From: Jaenimonas drosophilae | Taxonomy: Eukaryota; Euglenozoa; Kinetoplastea; Trypanosomatida; Trypanosomatidae | Assembly: GCA_030849065.1 (NCBI GenBank) | Contig: JASAON010001634.1 | Location: 62,001-126,000, forward strand | Length of the DNA: 64,000 bases | Direction of reading: 5' to 3' | Part shown: positions 51,401-59,043 of the stretch, in pieces | How the letters are laid out: each line of letters starts with the position of its first letter | Numbering within the stretch: position 1 is the first letter of the stretch | The notes under the pieces: generated by a model | Databases searched by the model: none | Told to the model about the DNA's origin: nothing | What the model saw: the letters and a program-made list of their open reading frames with translations, nothing else | Program-made: the position numbers and the translations under genes

Positions 51401-52080
51401 TGCCGTTGTGGACGGATCGCAACGTGAGAGCGGTCCTACCATCGGTGGAGCCGCTGCGGGTACAAAAGGAGAATCGCTGCCTGGCAGCTCTACTGGAGGC
51501 GAAGCAACGGTTTATTGGCAACACTCCCCGGGGTCACCTTTCGCGTGCTTGTTTATCTCCCCCAAGGGCTGCCCAAACCGTGAGTACCAGTCCTGGCGCA
51601 ACGCCGCCAAAACAGTTGGTGGACGCAATGACCGAAATGGCCGACGAGGACGTCGAATTGCTCAAGTCCTCGTCAGCAAAGCCAACACGTGCCAGTGCTG
51701 TGGCCGCAGCAACTCAAACCGCTGACCAGAGTACTGCCGCCGCTCCTGCTGCTCAAGCGGTGATGCAGGCAGATCAAGGCACCGGCAAACTACAAGAGCT
51801 CACTGACGAACTACAACATATCCGAGCGCAAATGGAAAGACGAGAGCTGCAGCATAAGGAGGCTCAAATGGTTGTGCAGGAGGTAACTGCGCGGTGTGCA
51901 GAGCTGGAGCGGGAGCGCATCAGCAGCGAGCGGGATCGTCGGGTGGAAGCTGCCAAGCTGCGTGAGCTTCAGATGTTCGTTGATCAATGCAAAGGAGATC
52001 AGACAAAACTGCGTATGGAGCTGGCAAACGTCCAGACGCAGTCTGCTCTGCTTCGACAAGCGCTTGTGACTGTTCATTAA
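48415..52080 (+). CDS. RhoGAP-like protein with N-terminal dual-acylation motif
   Basis: The product has 1221 residues from ATG 48415. N-terminus MGATCTSAG has Gly2 and Cys5, the pattern for N-myristoylation plus palmitoylation, as in flagellar or plasma-membrane proteins of trypanosomatids. RhoGAP-type landmarks follow with large inserts: FGVPLRDLVRYERTYLG at about 37-53, VDYVPLFLQAVAFWWG at about 129-144, LRLLRVYLQRLPEPLVPL at about 300-317, and TMVFLLRLLRSHRLTLTDSD at about 377. I do not find the GIFR arginine-finger segment, so GTPase activation may be lost. A long Ser/Pro/Thr-rich middle follows, then a coiled coil at about 1125-1215. Trypanosomatids have few Rho-family GTPases; the partner is unknown. 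Confidence 0.75.
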   Translation: MGATCTSAGHTFPLAICGNDSPSRKEAKRSKLLPAYFGVPLRDLVRYERTYLGIVSPKDLAHFPPLMDEKPSSKASMPEEDANRDLALVESQVAVARGLTLSVHRITPPPPDKVKASGEQNQVFCEGAVDYVPLFLQAVAFWWGSEANATNNTQSTTAPLQAAVPNVVMDRSALATRPEMWAALVETHVNSLVPGNKYKKQLRKASAGARKSSESKVKRWFGSAFKQRGERPRMDFLKLKIERDEYRRQHQVPSATMPVDPLPAEEALRTLTGARLFEETMTLFYPPVTRGEGIPPPCALRLLRVYLQRLPEPLVPLSCTNLLETYLGTVGYLNSEDDTDVEDGAPHQKPDSTGVMLTVDEILRSNFAHIRPTAYCTMVFLLRLLRSHRLTLTDSDMVPVLVDSIRSQKSPRVIQYLLSHHIHELQLDAVVTEDRSVQEAWSEVSETIPLDVPISAEVTREAEADAGSGTSGKEVREGDDDDAVVSAARAVPAEETASAGGEKADLQALPARRRRRRTRQPGHTGEGTSNAEESSILPDNSQSSAAADEAPVANSTAPLAPEVLPEAIEERVATATVVEVAESKPKPVANVEADEKERTDCKVSMPQSPDTRLTMESDDASSCSSAFPCAPQLAATAVAKRDEATKCPTKSILRMQPPSDDDTTTDDLSEADNAAAETCVTATTQAGTQSSLPTLLDGTALSPPRHSDGVNTTMPPASSVGESGLNLPTSTPASPEPEKLLSEKSSPQLPPAPVLLPPAMSTPPPPPLEVPAVPSSAPELPSHSLSVEEEEDLVGVGHAISHHTGKSLPSPYKEVKGLAQRRPSFAGSASQTDTVNIADISPVKRNNSSILPPSQMEEEEEFQGFKLHSHSTSQNTPLPTRAPHSSGSNPVTGASATPSSPSSGSFHPISTDAPTAAITGPLAIPVALATQPMPVVASDAQKGVVLPAPTPHPLVNTDSVHPAGVRLTPTKLDNNLKLSSQGSHSTPAETSAPNRLPLWTDRNVRAVLPSVEPLRVQKENRCLAALLEAKQRFIGNTPRGHLSRACLSPPRAAQTVSTSPGATPPKQLVDAMTEMADEDVELLKSSSAKPTRASAVAAATQTADQSTAAAPAAQAVMQADQGTGKLQELTDELQHIRAQMERRELQHKEAQMVVQEVTARCAELERERISSERDRRVEAAKLRELQMFVDQCKGDQTKLRMELANVQTQSALLRQALVTVH

Positions 52081-52438
52081 GACGAGTGACCACGAACCTG
52101 TCGAGTGTTTCGTTGTTTACGTGCTCAATTCAGAATGGTTGTTTTGTATTTTTTTTTTTGACCAGCGCTTCCCACAGCACTGGTCTTTCACGTTCACTTC
52201 ACGTGCTTCTGCACGGACTTGCGATAGAGCATTTCCTCATAGAGCGAGCAAGACACTACTCCAACAACAATCCTCTCTATGCTGCATTACTTGCTCTCTA
52301 CACTTGATCATGCTACCGTACTGTCGTCTCCCTCTTGATGATTGTTTTTTTTTGTTTTGTTTGGAGGTGCTATCGTTTAAGTCATTAACCACCGATGCAG
52401 TGACTGGGCGTTGTGGAAAGCTGACAATACCATCGCCG
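52081..52438 (+). promoter_or_regulatory. Spacer with poly-T SL acceptor
   Basis: T-rich tract 52343-52362 with AG at 52365-52366 and again at 52380-52381. It lies after ATG 52310, supporting ATG 52439 for the next gene. Otherwise 3' UTR of the RhoGAP-like gene. Confidence 0.65.
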
Positions 52439-54061
52439 ATGCTAGATGATGATACGCGTAGCTTGCTGAAAGCGCCAAGCCAAGGGTGGAACCCAGCAAA
52501 CCTTCCACGCTCTACGGGTGATGACTATATCAAATTGTCAGAACTTCCTGCATCAACTCAGGACCGTGTGCTGACGGCCCTTGCCAACGCTCCAGGCGGC
52601 GCTTGGGTTGTGTCAACCCCGCCTGAAGCCACTTTGGAACGGCGATACCTTGTTGACTGGTATGCCACGGTGGATGAGGCAGCACGGTTGTTCGATGGTA
52701 CCGTCACAGCTTGCGCAGAGTCAATGGCACCACCGTTCACCACTGCAGGGTCTGCACGTACGGTTCAGTCCACTCTATCTGCCGGCATTCCATGGGATGC
52801 TGTTGTCCGCGGCGCGCAGCTTATTCCTCATTGGACCAACCGGGCTACTCGCTCCCCCTCTCCAGGTTCCATTTTTCCACGACGTCCCTCCGAGACACCC
52901 ACTAGTCGTCACATGGAGCACAGTCATCCCTATTGCCAGTCCTCAGGAGCTACCCCGAATTGCGTTGACCATCCACGGGGCTCTTCGGCGCTTAGCACCG
53001 CCACTCGTAATGATCAATGTAGGCTATTTTCCTCTCCTACGAGCACTACTGAGCACTGCGACGTACCCAGTTTGACCTCCAAGTGTAGTGCACATGAAAC
53101 GTCCTTGCCCCTTGCACACCAGAGGACACTTTCAGGGTGCCTCACAGAGAAATCAGACTACACCTCCTTTGGAGACAAGTATCTGCCGGTGATGCGTAGT
53201 CCGAAGTTCGTTCACAAGCTTGGCGAGAGACTCATGGCACAAACGTCGTCGCACATTTATTCTGCGAGTCACCAGCCAGGACGACTTTCTGTTCATCCAT
53301 CCACATACGCTTCACCTACGGTTGCTCACCTTGTGGCTCGTTTTCTTACGCATCGCTATGGCACACAACGCTGGCAGGAGGTTCTTTGCGACTTTGGCGC
53401 CGCTCTGCACCACTATGCTGCCGAATGTCCGTTTACCAGATTGCTTCGCAATCGTTTTGTGGATTCCTCCAGCGAATCTCTTCACCTGTTTCACCTGATG
53501 TGTGTGCTGCGTTCAGTATTTTTGGCTGGCAGCACGTTCACGGAGAAGAGGCTACGGCTAACCGTTGAGGAGCACGACAGCGTCTCCAAGTCGATGACTA
53601 CAAACACTTTCCACCACGTTGTAGATTGTGCGCAAGTTGCACCGCTTTTGACGGAGGCAATGACGAGGCCACCCTTCAATGTGTGCCTGCGCTATTGTTT
53701 ACGCCAGGTCACTCAGCACGAAGTCGGCCCCCTCCCATCCGCAATTCGAGCGGCTGTGTTAACAGCAGCGTCTAGTTGGAGTTGCCAGGAGGCTGAGCGA
53801 GGTCCGCATGGCGAGATGATGGTGGAGTTGTACGGTTTAGTGGAGTGCACTGCCCTGTCATGTGTGGAGGCGGTGAGGAACGATGCATCCAACGAGGTGC
53901 CTCCATCAGAACGGCCAAAAAATACTGACCGACTTGAAGCCAAACTGACTCGTGAGTGCTCCCCAACTCCGGAGACTCAGTCGACTCCGATTGAGTCTAC
54001 TCCACCAGCTATTCATGCAGATCCGCTCTTCGTGGGCTACCACCCGCTTCCCCGCCGCTGA
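52439..54061 (+). CDS. Unknown protein, about 540 residues
   Basis: Starts MLDDDTRSLLKAPSQGWNPA at 52439 given the acceptor just upstream. The first 270 residues are polar. From about residue 285 there is a more regular helical region (HLVARFLTHRYGTQRWQEVL, CPFTRLLRNRFVDSSSESLH, LFHLMCVLRSVFLAG), probably the folded core. No catalytic motif or membrane segment recognised. An open extension upstream to 52310 precedes the acceptor and is probably untranslated. Confidence 0.72.
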   Translation: MLDDDTRSLLKAPSQGWNPANLPRSTGDDYIKLSELPASTQDRVLTALANAPGGAWVVSTPPEATLERRYLVDWYATVDEAARLFDGTVTACAESMAPPFTTAGSARTVQSTLSAGIPWDAVVRGAQLIPHWTNRATRSPSPGSIFPRRPSETPTSRHMEHSHPYCQSSGATPNCVDHPRGSSALSTATRNDQCRLFSSPTSTTEHCDVPSLTSKCSAHETSLPLAHQRTLSGCLTEKSDYTSFGDKYLPVMRSPKFVHKLGERLMAQTSSHIYSASHQPGRLSVHPSTYASPTVAHLVARFLTHRYGTQRWQEVLCDFGAALHHYAAECPFTRLLRNRFVDSSSESLHLFHLMCVLRSVFLAGSTFTEKRLRLTVEEHDSVSKSMTTNTFHHVVDCAQVAPLLTEAMTRPPFNVCLRYCLRQVTQHEVGPLPSAIRAAVLTAASSWSCQEAERGPHGEMMVELYGLVECTALSCVEAVRNDASNEVPPSERPKNTDRLEAKLTRECSPTPETQSTPIESTPPAIHADPLFVGYHPLPRR

Positions 54062-54881
54062 TACTGATAGGTACTGAGCTGCTTCGTTCACCCTTGTCTT
54101 TTGCATCTTGACTGGCAGCTCCACATCCTCTTCACCTTCACTTCTTCCACAGCACCGTGATGCAGTGCACATTTTCCTTCATTGCACTTCTCGGTCCCCT
54201 ATGAACTACCTCTTCCCCACTGCTGAACCCCACCTCCCTGTTCAGCTACAGCTGTGTTGCATGATGATGCACTGAACAAGGCTTCCTTCCGAGACCTCGC
54301 GATTCCATCTAATTCAAGCAGCCATAAGGAGTAGGTGTCTGCGCATGTCTGGGCATGATGGACAGTTCAGGGGACCGAGGATGGTTCCTCACTGATTGGC
54401 CTTCATTTTCTCCTTCCTGTCAAATGCCACGACCATCGTTTCGGAGGGTGAGAGGGGGTGATGGCAGTGCGTAGAGATGTGGGGAACACCTGGTGGGGGT
54501 GAGAGTACCAACTCGAACCCCTTCCATTCGGCTCCCACAAACCTCTACTCTTTCATCATGTCATGTCACCGCCGATGCAATGTGTCCATCTTTTCGTACC
54601 CTAACCCTATTTATCAATGGCTCGAGCTCTTCAGGGCGGTTGGCAGATTCCCGGCATCTCACTTCTTCTCCATCACTTCCTACGTCATGCAACTCTGCAA
54701 TGCCGCTAATGGGCGTACCTGTTGCATTGGGGAAGTTGTATGACAGTTCCGCAAGCTTCGTGGGTGAAGTGGGGGAGGTGAGAGATTGTGTCACTCCGTC
54801 TTTTCGAGTGGCTGAACGAGGGACGCACTCGTGAGGGCCCACTCATGAGAGCTTCGTCGTCTGCTCCACATTTGATTTGAC
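54062..54881. other. Intergenic region, 820 bases
   Basis: 3' UTR of the preceding gene. A frame ending at 54834 (last residues RVAERGTHS) looks partly coding and stops 47 bases before the frameshifted gene. It may be a displaced N-terminal part of that gene. No strong acceptor seen. Confidence 0.45.
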
Positions 54882-55656
54882 ATGGAGGATTTTGAAGGCC
54901 GTCGGCTTGAGCGCAGCCATTTCGTTGTGATGGAGTGCTCGTCACCTACACGCATGCATCATCTAGATAGGCGCACACAGGTGCTTATGCCCCTCCGTGC
55001 TATGCGCTGTCTTCGTTCTTCCGCTCTAGTCGTGCGTGCTCTCTCTCTCTGCCCGTTGTCAGACAATCGCGCCAACCTTGCACGCATCTCAGTCTTTCAT
55101 GTACCGGCGGAGGCTTCAGTGGCCTCGTCACCTTTGAAAGATCCTGGGATCAGGAAGGCCGAGGGGGAGAGTGCACTTCAGTACTGGGGGGACCGAGTGG
55201 AGGTGGTACCTAGTACGGGTGCGCCTTGTGGTTGATGCTTGCGTTGAGGTGCCCATACACTGCCCACCGCTTCCTGTCTGGATGCTACGATGGAGTGAGA
55301 GGTCGCCACTGGATACCGTGCCCTGTTTAGACGAATGCCTGACAACGATGCTGATTATCTACGCCATCTTCTCGTGTGTTGCGCGAGCTAACAACCAGTC
55401 TACAAGTACGGCTTGCACTTGTTGCCCTCGTGATGCCCTTCTGTACTTCATGCGCGAGTTGTGTCGCGACACTCGCTGGGCTTTCTGGTTGGAACATTCA
55501 ACTGATCTCTTTGTGATTGGTGACGCTTCCTCTCCGCGACCAAAGACTCAGGTATCACCATTCTCATTAATTCTAAGTTTCGTTGCTTCGATCTTTTCCC
55601 CTCTCATCTTGACGTACGTAGGCAGGTTCGATTTAGGGCCTCCATCACCACCATGA
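54882..55656 (+). pseudogene. Frameshifted gene of unknown function upstream of BUD32
   Basis: ATG 54882 opens a coding-like frame (MEDFEGRRLERSHFVVMECS) that ends early at 55235. From about 55171 the next frame becomes coding-like (WYLVRVRLVVDACVEV, later RDALLYFMRELCRDTRWAF) and runs to 55656. The switch coincides with a run of six G near 55187; one G fewer would link the two frames. Codon use is good on both sides, so a single indel in a live gene, or a sequencing error, is likelier than old decay. The second frame runs through the SL acceptor of BUD32 and its TGA overlaps the BUD32 ATG, so its true end is uncertain. No family recognised. Confidence 0.5.
55578..55625 (+). promoter_or_regulatory. 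Probable SL acceptor for BUD32
   Basis: Pyrimidine-rich stretch 55578-55610 (including TCTTTTCCCCTCTCATCTT), then GTAG at 55621 and CAG at 55625, 28-32 bases before ATG 55653. Confidence 0.65.
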
Positions 55657-56411
55657 CTCCAGACTCGGAGCTCATCGCACAGTGCGCCGAGTCGAAAATT
55701 TACGCCCATGACTTCTTCGGGACTCCAGCGGTGTGCAAGCACCGCTTTGTAAAGGCATACCGCCATCCACAGATTGATCAGAAGCTGCGGGAACAGCGGA
55801 CGGTGAGAGAAGCGCGTGCACTGGTGCGTTGCCGCAAGCATGGCGTGCGTACACCAGTGGTGTTTGCCGTGGACTCTACCGAGTGCCGCATCATCATGGA
55901 ACGCATTCAAGGGGTTACAGTGAAGGCAGCCCTCGACCGCGTTGATAATTCCACAGCTGCAGATGGCAAGACCTCCCCTACAACTGTTCCGCCTCCGCTG
56001 GTTCGTACCCTTCTTGAGGGCATCGGGGAGGTTGTTGGGCTGATGCACAACGCCGATGTGATTCACGGTGATCTGACCACCTCAAACTTCATGTGGACGG
56101 ATCCTGCCACTTCCCATCCCGCAGGAGGCAGCAGCACCACAGAGTCGGAGACGGACGCGGCTCAGAGAGATGGGCTCGTTGTCATTGACTTTGGACTCGT
56201 CTCAGACAAAAACAGTCCAGAGGATCGAGCAGTGGATCTGTACGTCCTCGAGCGTGCAATTGTTTCTGCTCATCCCTTCATTGAGTCATACGCTTCCAAC
56301 ACCATTCTGAAGGGGTACCGACGTACCGCCAATGCGAAGAAGGCTGCATCAACACTGCAAAGACTGGATGTTGTGCGGGCTCGTGGAAGGAAGCGGAGCA
56401 TGATTGGCTAG
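55653..56411 (+). CDS. BUD32: BUD32/PRPK kinase of the KEOPS complex
   Basis: The product has 252 residues, close to the family's 230-260. The short atypical kinase has K34 (HRFVKAYRHPQID), E53 in the REARAL helix, catalytic loop HGDLTTSN at 138-145, DFG at 179-181 and the basic C-terminal tail RARGRKRSMIG that binds tRNA. An acidic Ser/Thr insert lies at about 151-172. BUD32 is the ATPase/kinase of KEOPS, which with Kae1 makes t6A at position 37 of ANN-decoding tRNAs. Motifs are all intact. Confidence 0.95.
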   Translation: MTPDSELIAQCAESKIYAHDFFGTPAVCKHRFVKAYRHPQIDQKLREQRTVREARALVRCRKHGVRTPVVFAVDSTECRIIMERIQGVTVKAALDRVDNSTAADGKTSPTTVPPPLVRTLLEGIGEVVGLMHNADVIHGDLTTSNFMWTDPATSHPAGGSSTTESETDAAQRDGLVVIDFGLVSDKNSPEDRAVDLYVLERAIVSAHPFIESYASNTILKGYRRTANAKKAASTLQRLDVVRARGRKRSMIG

Positions 56412-56548
56412 TCACACCATTGCCACGGTGGAAACTCCATTGAACGCGAACGAATGTGGTCACTCGAGTACATACTTGGTAGTTACTGAGTTAGATTGCT
56501 TGCTACGGCCAATGTTGTGCACGCCATTGAACATTTGCATTTCCTTGC

Positions 56549-56573
56549 ATTTCTTGTTTTTTTTTCCTCCTAG
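56549..56573 (+). promoter_or_regulatory. SL acceptor for inositol-3-phosphate synthase
   Basis: CATTTCTTG followed by TTTTTTTTCCTCCTAG, AG at 56572-56573, 67 bases before ATG 56640. Confidence 0.8.
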
Positions 56574-56639
56574 TATCCTGCCACCAATTCCATTCATCTC
56601 ATCCAGCCAACCCCCGCCTCAACTTCTTCGCCATCAGCC

Positions 56640-58214
56640 ATGCCCTCCGTACACGTCAAGAGCGACAAGGTCAAGTACACCGAAGAGCTCATTGAGAGCA
56701 ACTATGTCTACCACAGCACGAAGGTCTCCAAGGCCGCCAACGGCTCCATTGAGGTGGAGCCCGTCGATACCAAACTTCGCTTTCGTACTCAGCGCAAAGT
56801 TCCCCGCACCGGAATGATGCTCGTCGGATGGGGTGGCAACAACGGCACAACTGTGACCGCAGGTATTCTGGCCAACAAGCACGGCCTGTCGTGGCGTACA
56901 CGCAAGGGTGTGCAGCACGCCGATTACTTTGGCTCCATCACCCAGTCCAGCACCATCAACCTCGGCCTTACCAGTGACCTCAGCGAAGCTTTTGTTCCAC
57001 TGAAGGACTTGGTGCCGATGGTCTCCCCTAATGACCTTGCCGTTAGCGGCTGGGACTGCAGCGGGATGCGTCTGGGTGACGCCATGCGCCGTGCTGGTGT
57101 GCTTGACGTGCAGCTTCAGGACAACCTCTACGACCAACTTCAGCAGATGAAGCCCCTGCCCGCCCTTTTTGACATCGACTTCGTCGCTGGAAACCAAAAT
57201 GAGCGCGCTGACAACATCATCTCCACTGCTAACAAGTGGGACGCCGTCGAGAAGGTCCGCGCGGATATCCGCCAGTTCAAGAAGGAGAACGCACTGGACA
57301 AGGTGGTGATTCTTTGGACCGCAACGACGGAGCGGTTCAGCGAGTACGCCGAAGGTGTCCACGACACGGCAGAGAACCTCCTCGCCGCAGTGAAGCGCAA
57401 CGAGTCCGAGATTGCTCCTTCTGCGCTGTATGCGATGGCAGCCATCCTGGAGGGATGCAGCTACATCAACGGAGCTCCACAGAACACCCTGTGCCCAGGC
57501 CTGGTTGAGCTCGCCCGTGAGCACCGCGTCTACGTTGGCGGTGATGACTTCAAGAGCGGCCAGACGAAGATGAAGAGCGCCTTGGTGGAGTTCTTCGTTG
57601 GTGCTGGCATCAAGCCCCAGTGCATTGCCAGCTACAACCACCTTGGTAACAACGATGGCTACAACCTCTCTGCCCCTAAGCAGTTCCGCTCGAAGGAGAT
57701 CACCAAGAGCAACGTGGTGGATGACATGGTTGCTTCCAACAGCGTCCTCTTCCCCGAAGGTGCCAAGAAGCCAGACCACTGCATCGTGATCAAGTACCTC
57801 CCCTTTGTTGGTGACAGCAAGCGTGCGATGGATGAGTATACCTTCTCCATTTTCATGGGAGGCGAGCAGACAGTAGTCCTTCACAATACGTGCGAAGATT
57901 CCCTGCTTGCCGCCCCGCTGATCATTGACTTGGTTGTGCTGACTGAGCTGATGGAGCGCGTGCAAATCTCCGCCGACGGTGACGCGGATGACGAGAGCTC
58001 CTTCGAGCACATGGAGACGGTGCTCTCCATCTTGTCATATCTGCTCAAGGCCCCAGCGGTACCTGAGGGAACCCCAGTCGTGAACGCCCTCAGCCGCCAG
58101 AAGCAGGCGATCGAGAATGTGTTGCGCGCCATGGTGGGTCTTCCCGCGGACAACAATATGCTGCTCGAATGCCGACTTCCCGCCATGCACGAGGCCCATG
58201 TGAGCAGTTTCTAA
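56640..58214 (+). CDS. INO1: Inositol-3-phosphate synthase (INO1)
   Basis: The product has 524 residues, full length. NAD-binding motif GWGGNNGT at 63-70; catalytic-domain signatures include SYNHLGNNDGYNLSAP, the KSNVVDDMV segment, KYLPFVGDSKRAMDEY and FMGG. It converts glucose-6-phosphate to inositol-3-phosphate using bound NAD, the committed step of inositol synthesis in the cytosol. In trypanosomes this feeds phosphatidylinositol and GPI anchors and is essential in the T. brucei bloodstream form. Codons are strongly biased to G or C in the third position, more so than in neighbours, as expected of a highly expressed gene. Confidence 0.97.
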   Translation: MPSVHVKSDKVKYTEELIESNYVYHSTKVSKAANGSIEVEPVDTKLRFRTQRKVPRTGMMLVGWGGNNGTTVTAGILANKHGLSWRTRKGVQHADYFGSITQSSTINLGLTSDLSEAFVPLKDLVPMVSPNDLAVSGWDCSGMRLGDAMRRAGVLDVQLQDNLYDQLQQMKPLPALFDIDFVAGNQNERADNIISTANKWDAVEKVRADIRQFKKENALDKVVILWTATTERFSEYAEGVHDTAENLLAAVKRNESEIAPSALYAMAAILEGCSYINGAPQNTLCPGLVELAREHRVYVGGDDFKSGQTKMKSALVEFFVGAGIKPQCIASYNHLGNNDGYNLSAPKQFRSKEITKSNVVDDMVASNSVLFPEGAKKPDHCIVIKYLPFVGDSKRAMDEYTFSIFMGGEQTVVLHNTCEDSLLAAPLIIDLVVLTELMERVQISADGDADDESSFEHMETVLSILSYLLKAPAVPEGTPVVNALSRQKQAIENVLRAMVGLPADNNMLLECRLPAMHEAHVSSF

Positions 58215-59043
58215 ATGACTGTCCATTGCAATCAATTGATGGCTGCGCGCTATCAACCCCCCAACTCCTATAGGGATTATCTCCGGCTTCACCTGTTGCC
58301 CCCGCGTTTTGCTCCATGCAACACGTGCGTGTGAGCGAGGGAAGCCATTGGAGCCCCAATTGGGATGTGCGACCTTTTTTTTTTTGACTTTTGATTTCCC
58401 TTCTCTTTGAAAACAGTGGCGTCACTGATGCCACAGATGGACGACAGTGCACTTGCGAGTGCCACACTCTTCTCCCGTCGTCAGTGCGCCGCCCACTTTC
58501 TTACATCGTGTCATGCTAACTTCCTTTGGATTCCCTTCCTCGTTGCTGGAATGGATCTGACAGGGTGTGTGAGCAACTGTCCGTAGTCTTTTTGTTCTAC
58601 CAATGTCACCACAATACCGCTCCGGCGCAATGGTGTGCGACTGTGCGACCTTTTTTTTTTTTTTGGTGTCCCCCCATTGCAGCCTCCCTTCAGGATGGCC
58701 TACATGCGGACATCCCCGCTTCCTTCTTCGGTTTTTTTTTTCTGTCCCCTTCTCCCCGATTCATATTTATGAGTACTTCGTTCTTGTCTTTGCCCAATTT
58801 CCCTTCCTCCTCCCCCCATACATGTTTCACATGAAAGGCGGCTTCCTTTCTGTATCTGAACAACACTTCATTTCGTGCTTACTCTTTGACTCTAGGCAGT
58901 ACATTACCGTCACTGTAGCGCCATCAGAAGCGGCAGGGCCATCAGTACAGTATAGATCACAATAGAACTTACAATTCCATAGAGCAACACCGATCAAGAA
59001 GTACAGAAGTGCTCTCCGCGTGTTTGCAGGATAGCCCTTTAGC
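58215..59043. other. Intergenic region, 829 bases
   Basis: Pyrimidine tracts include a 14-base T run near 58655, a T run near 58735 and CTCTTTGACTCTAG ending near 58897. From about 58832 to the next start at 59044 there is no sense ATG, consistent with the last acceptor. No gene. Confidence 0.6.

Noticed and set aside
55560..55656. In-frame upstream extension of BUD32 or an intron joining the preceding gene to it
   Set aside because: BUD32 is complete from ATG 55653 and an SL acceptor precedes it; the upstream extension shows no kinase similarity.
56634..58010. 458-codon open frame antisense to inositol-3-phosphate synthase
   Set aside because: Shadow frame produced by strong G/C third-position bias in the sense gene; no ATG-linked acceptor and wrong direction for the array.
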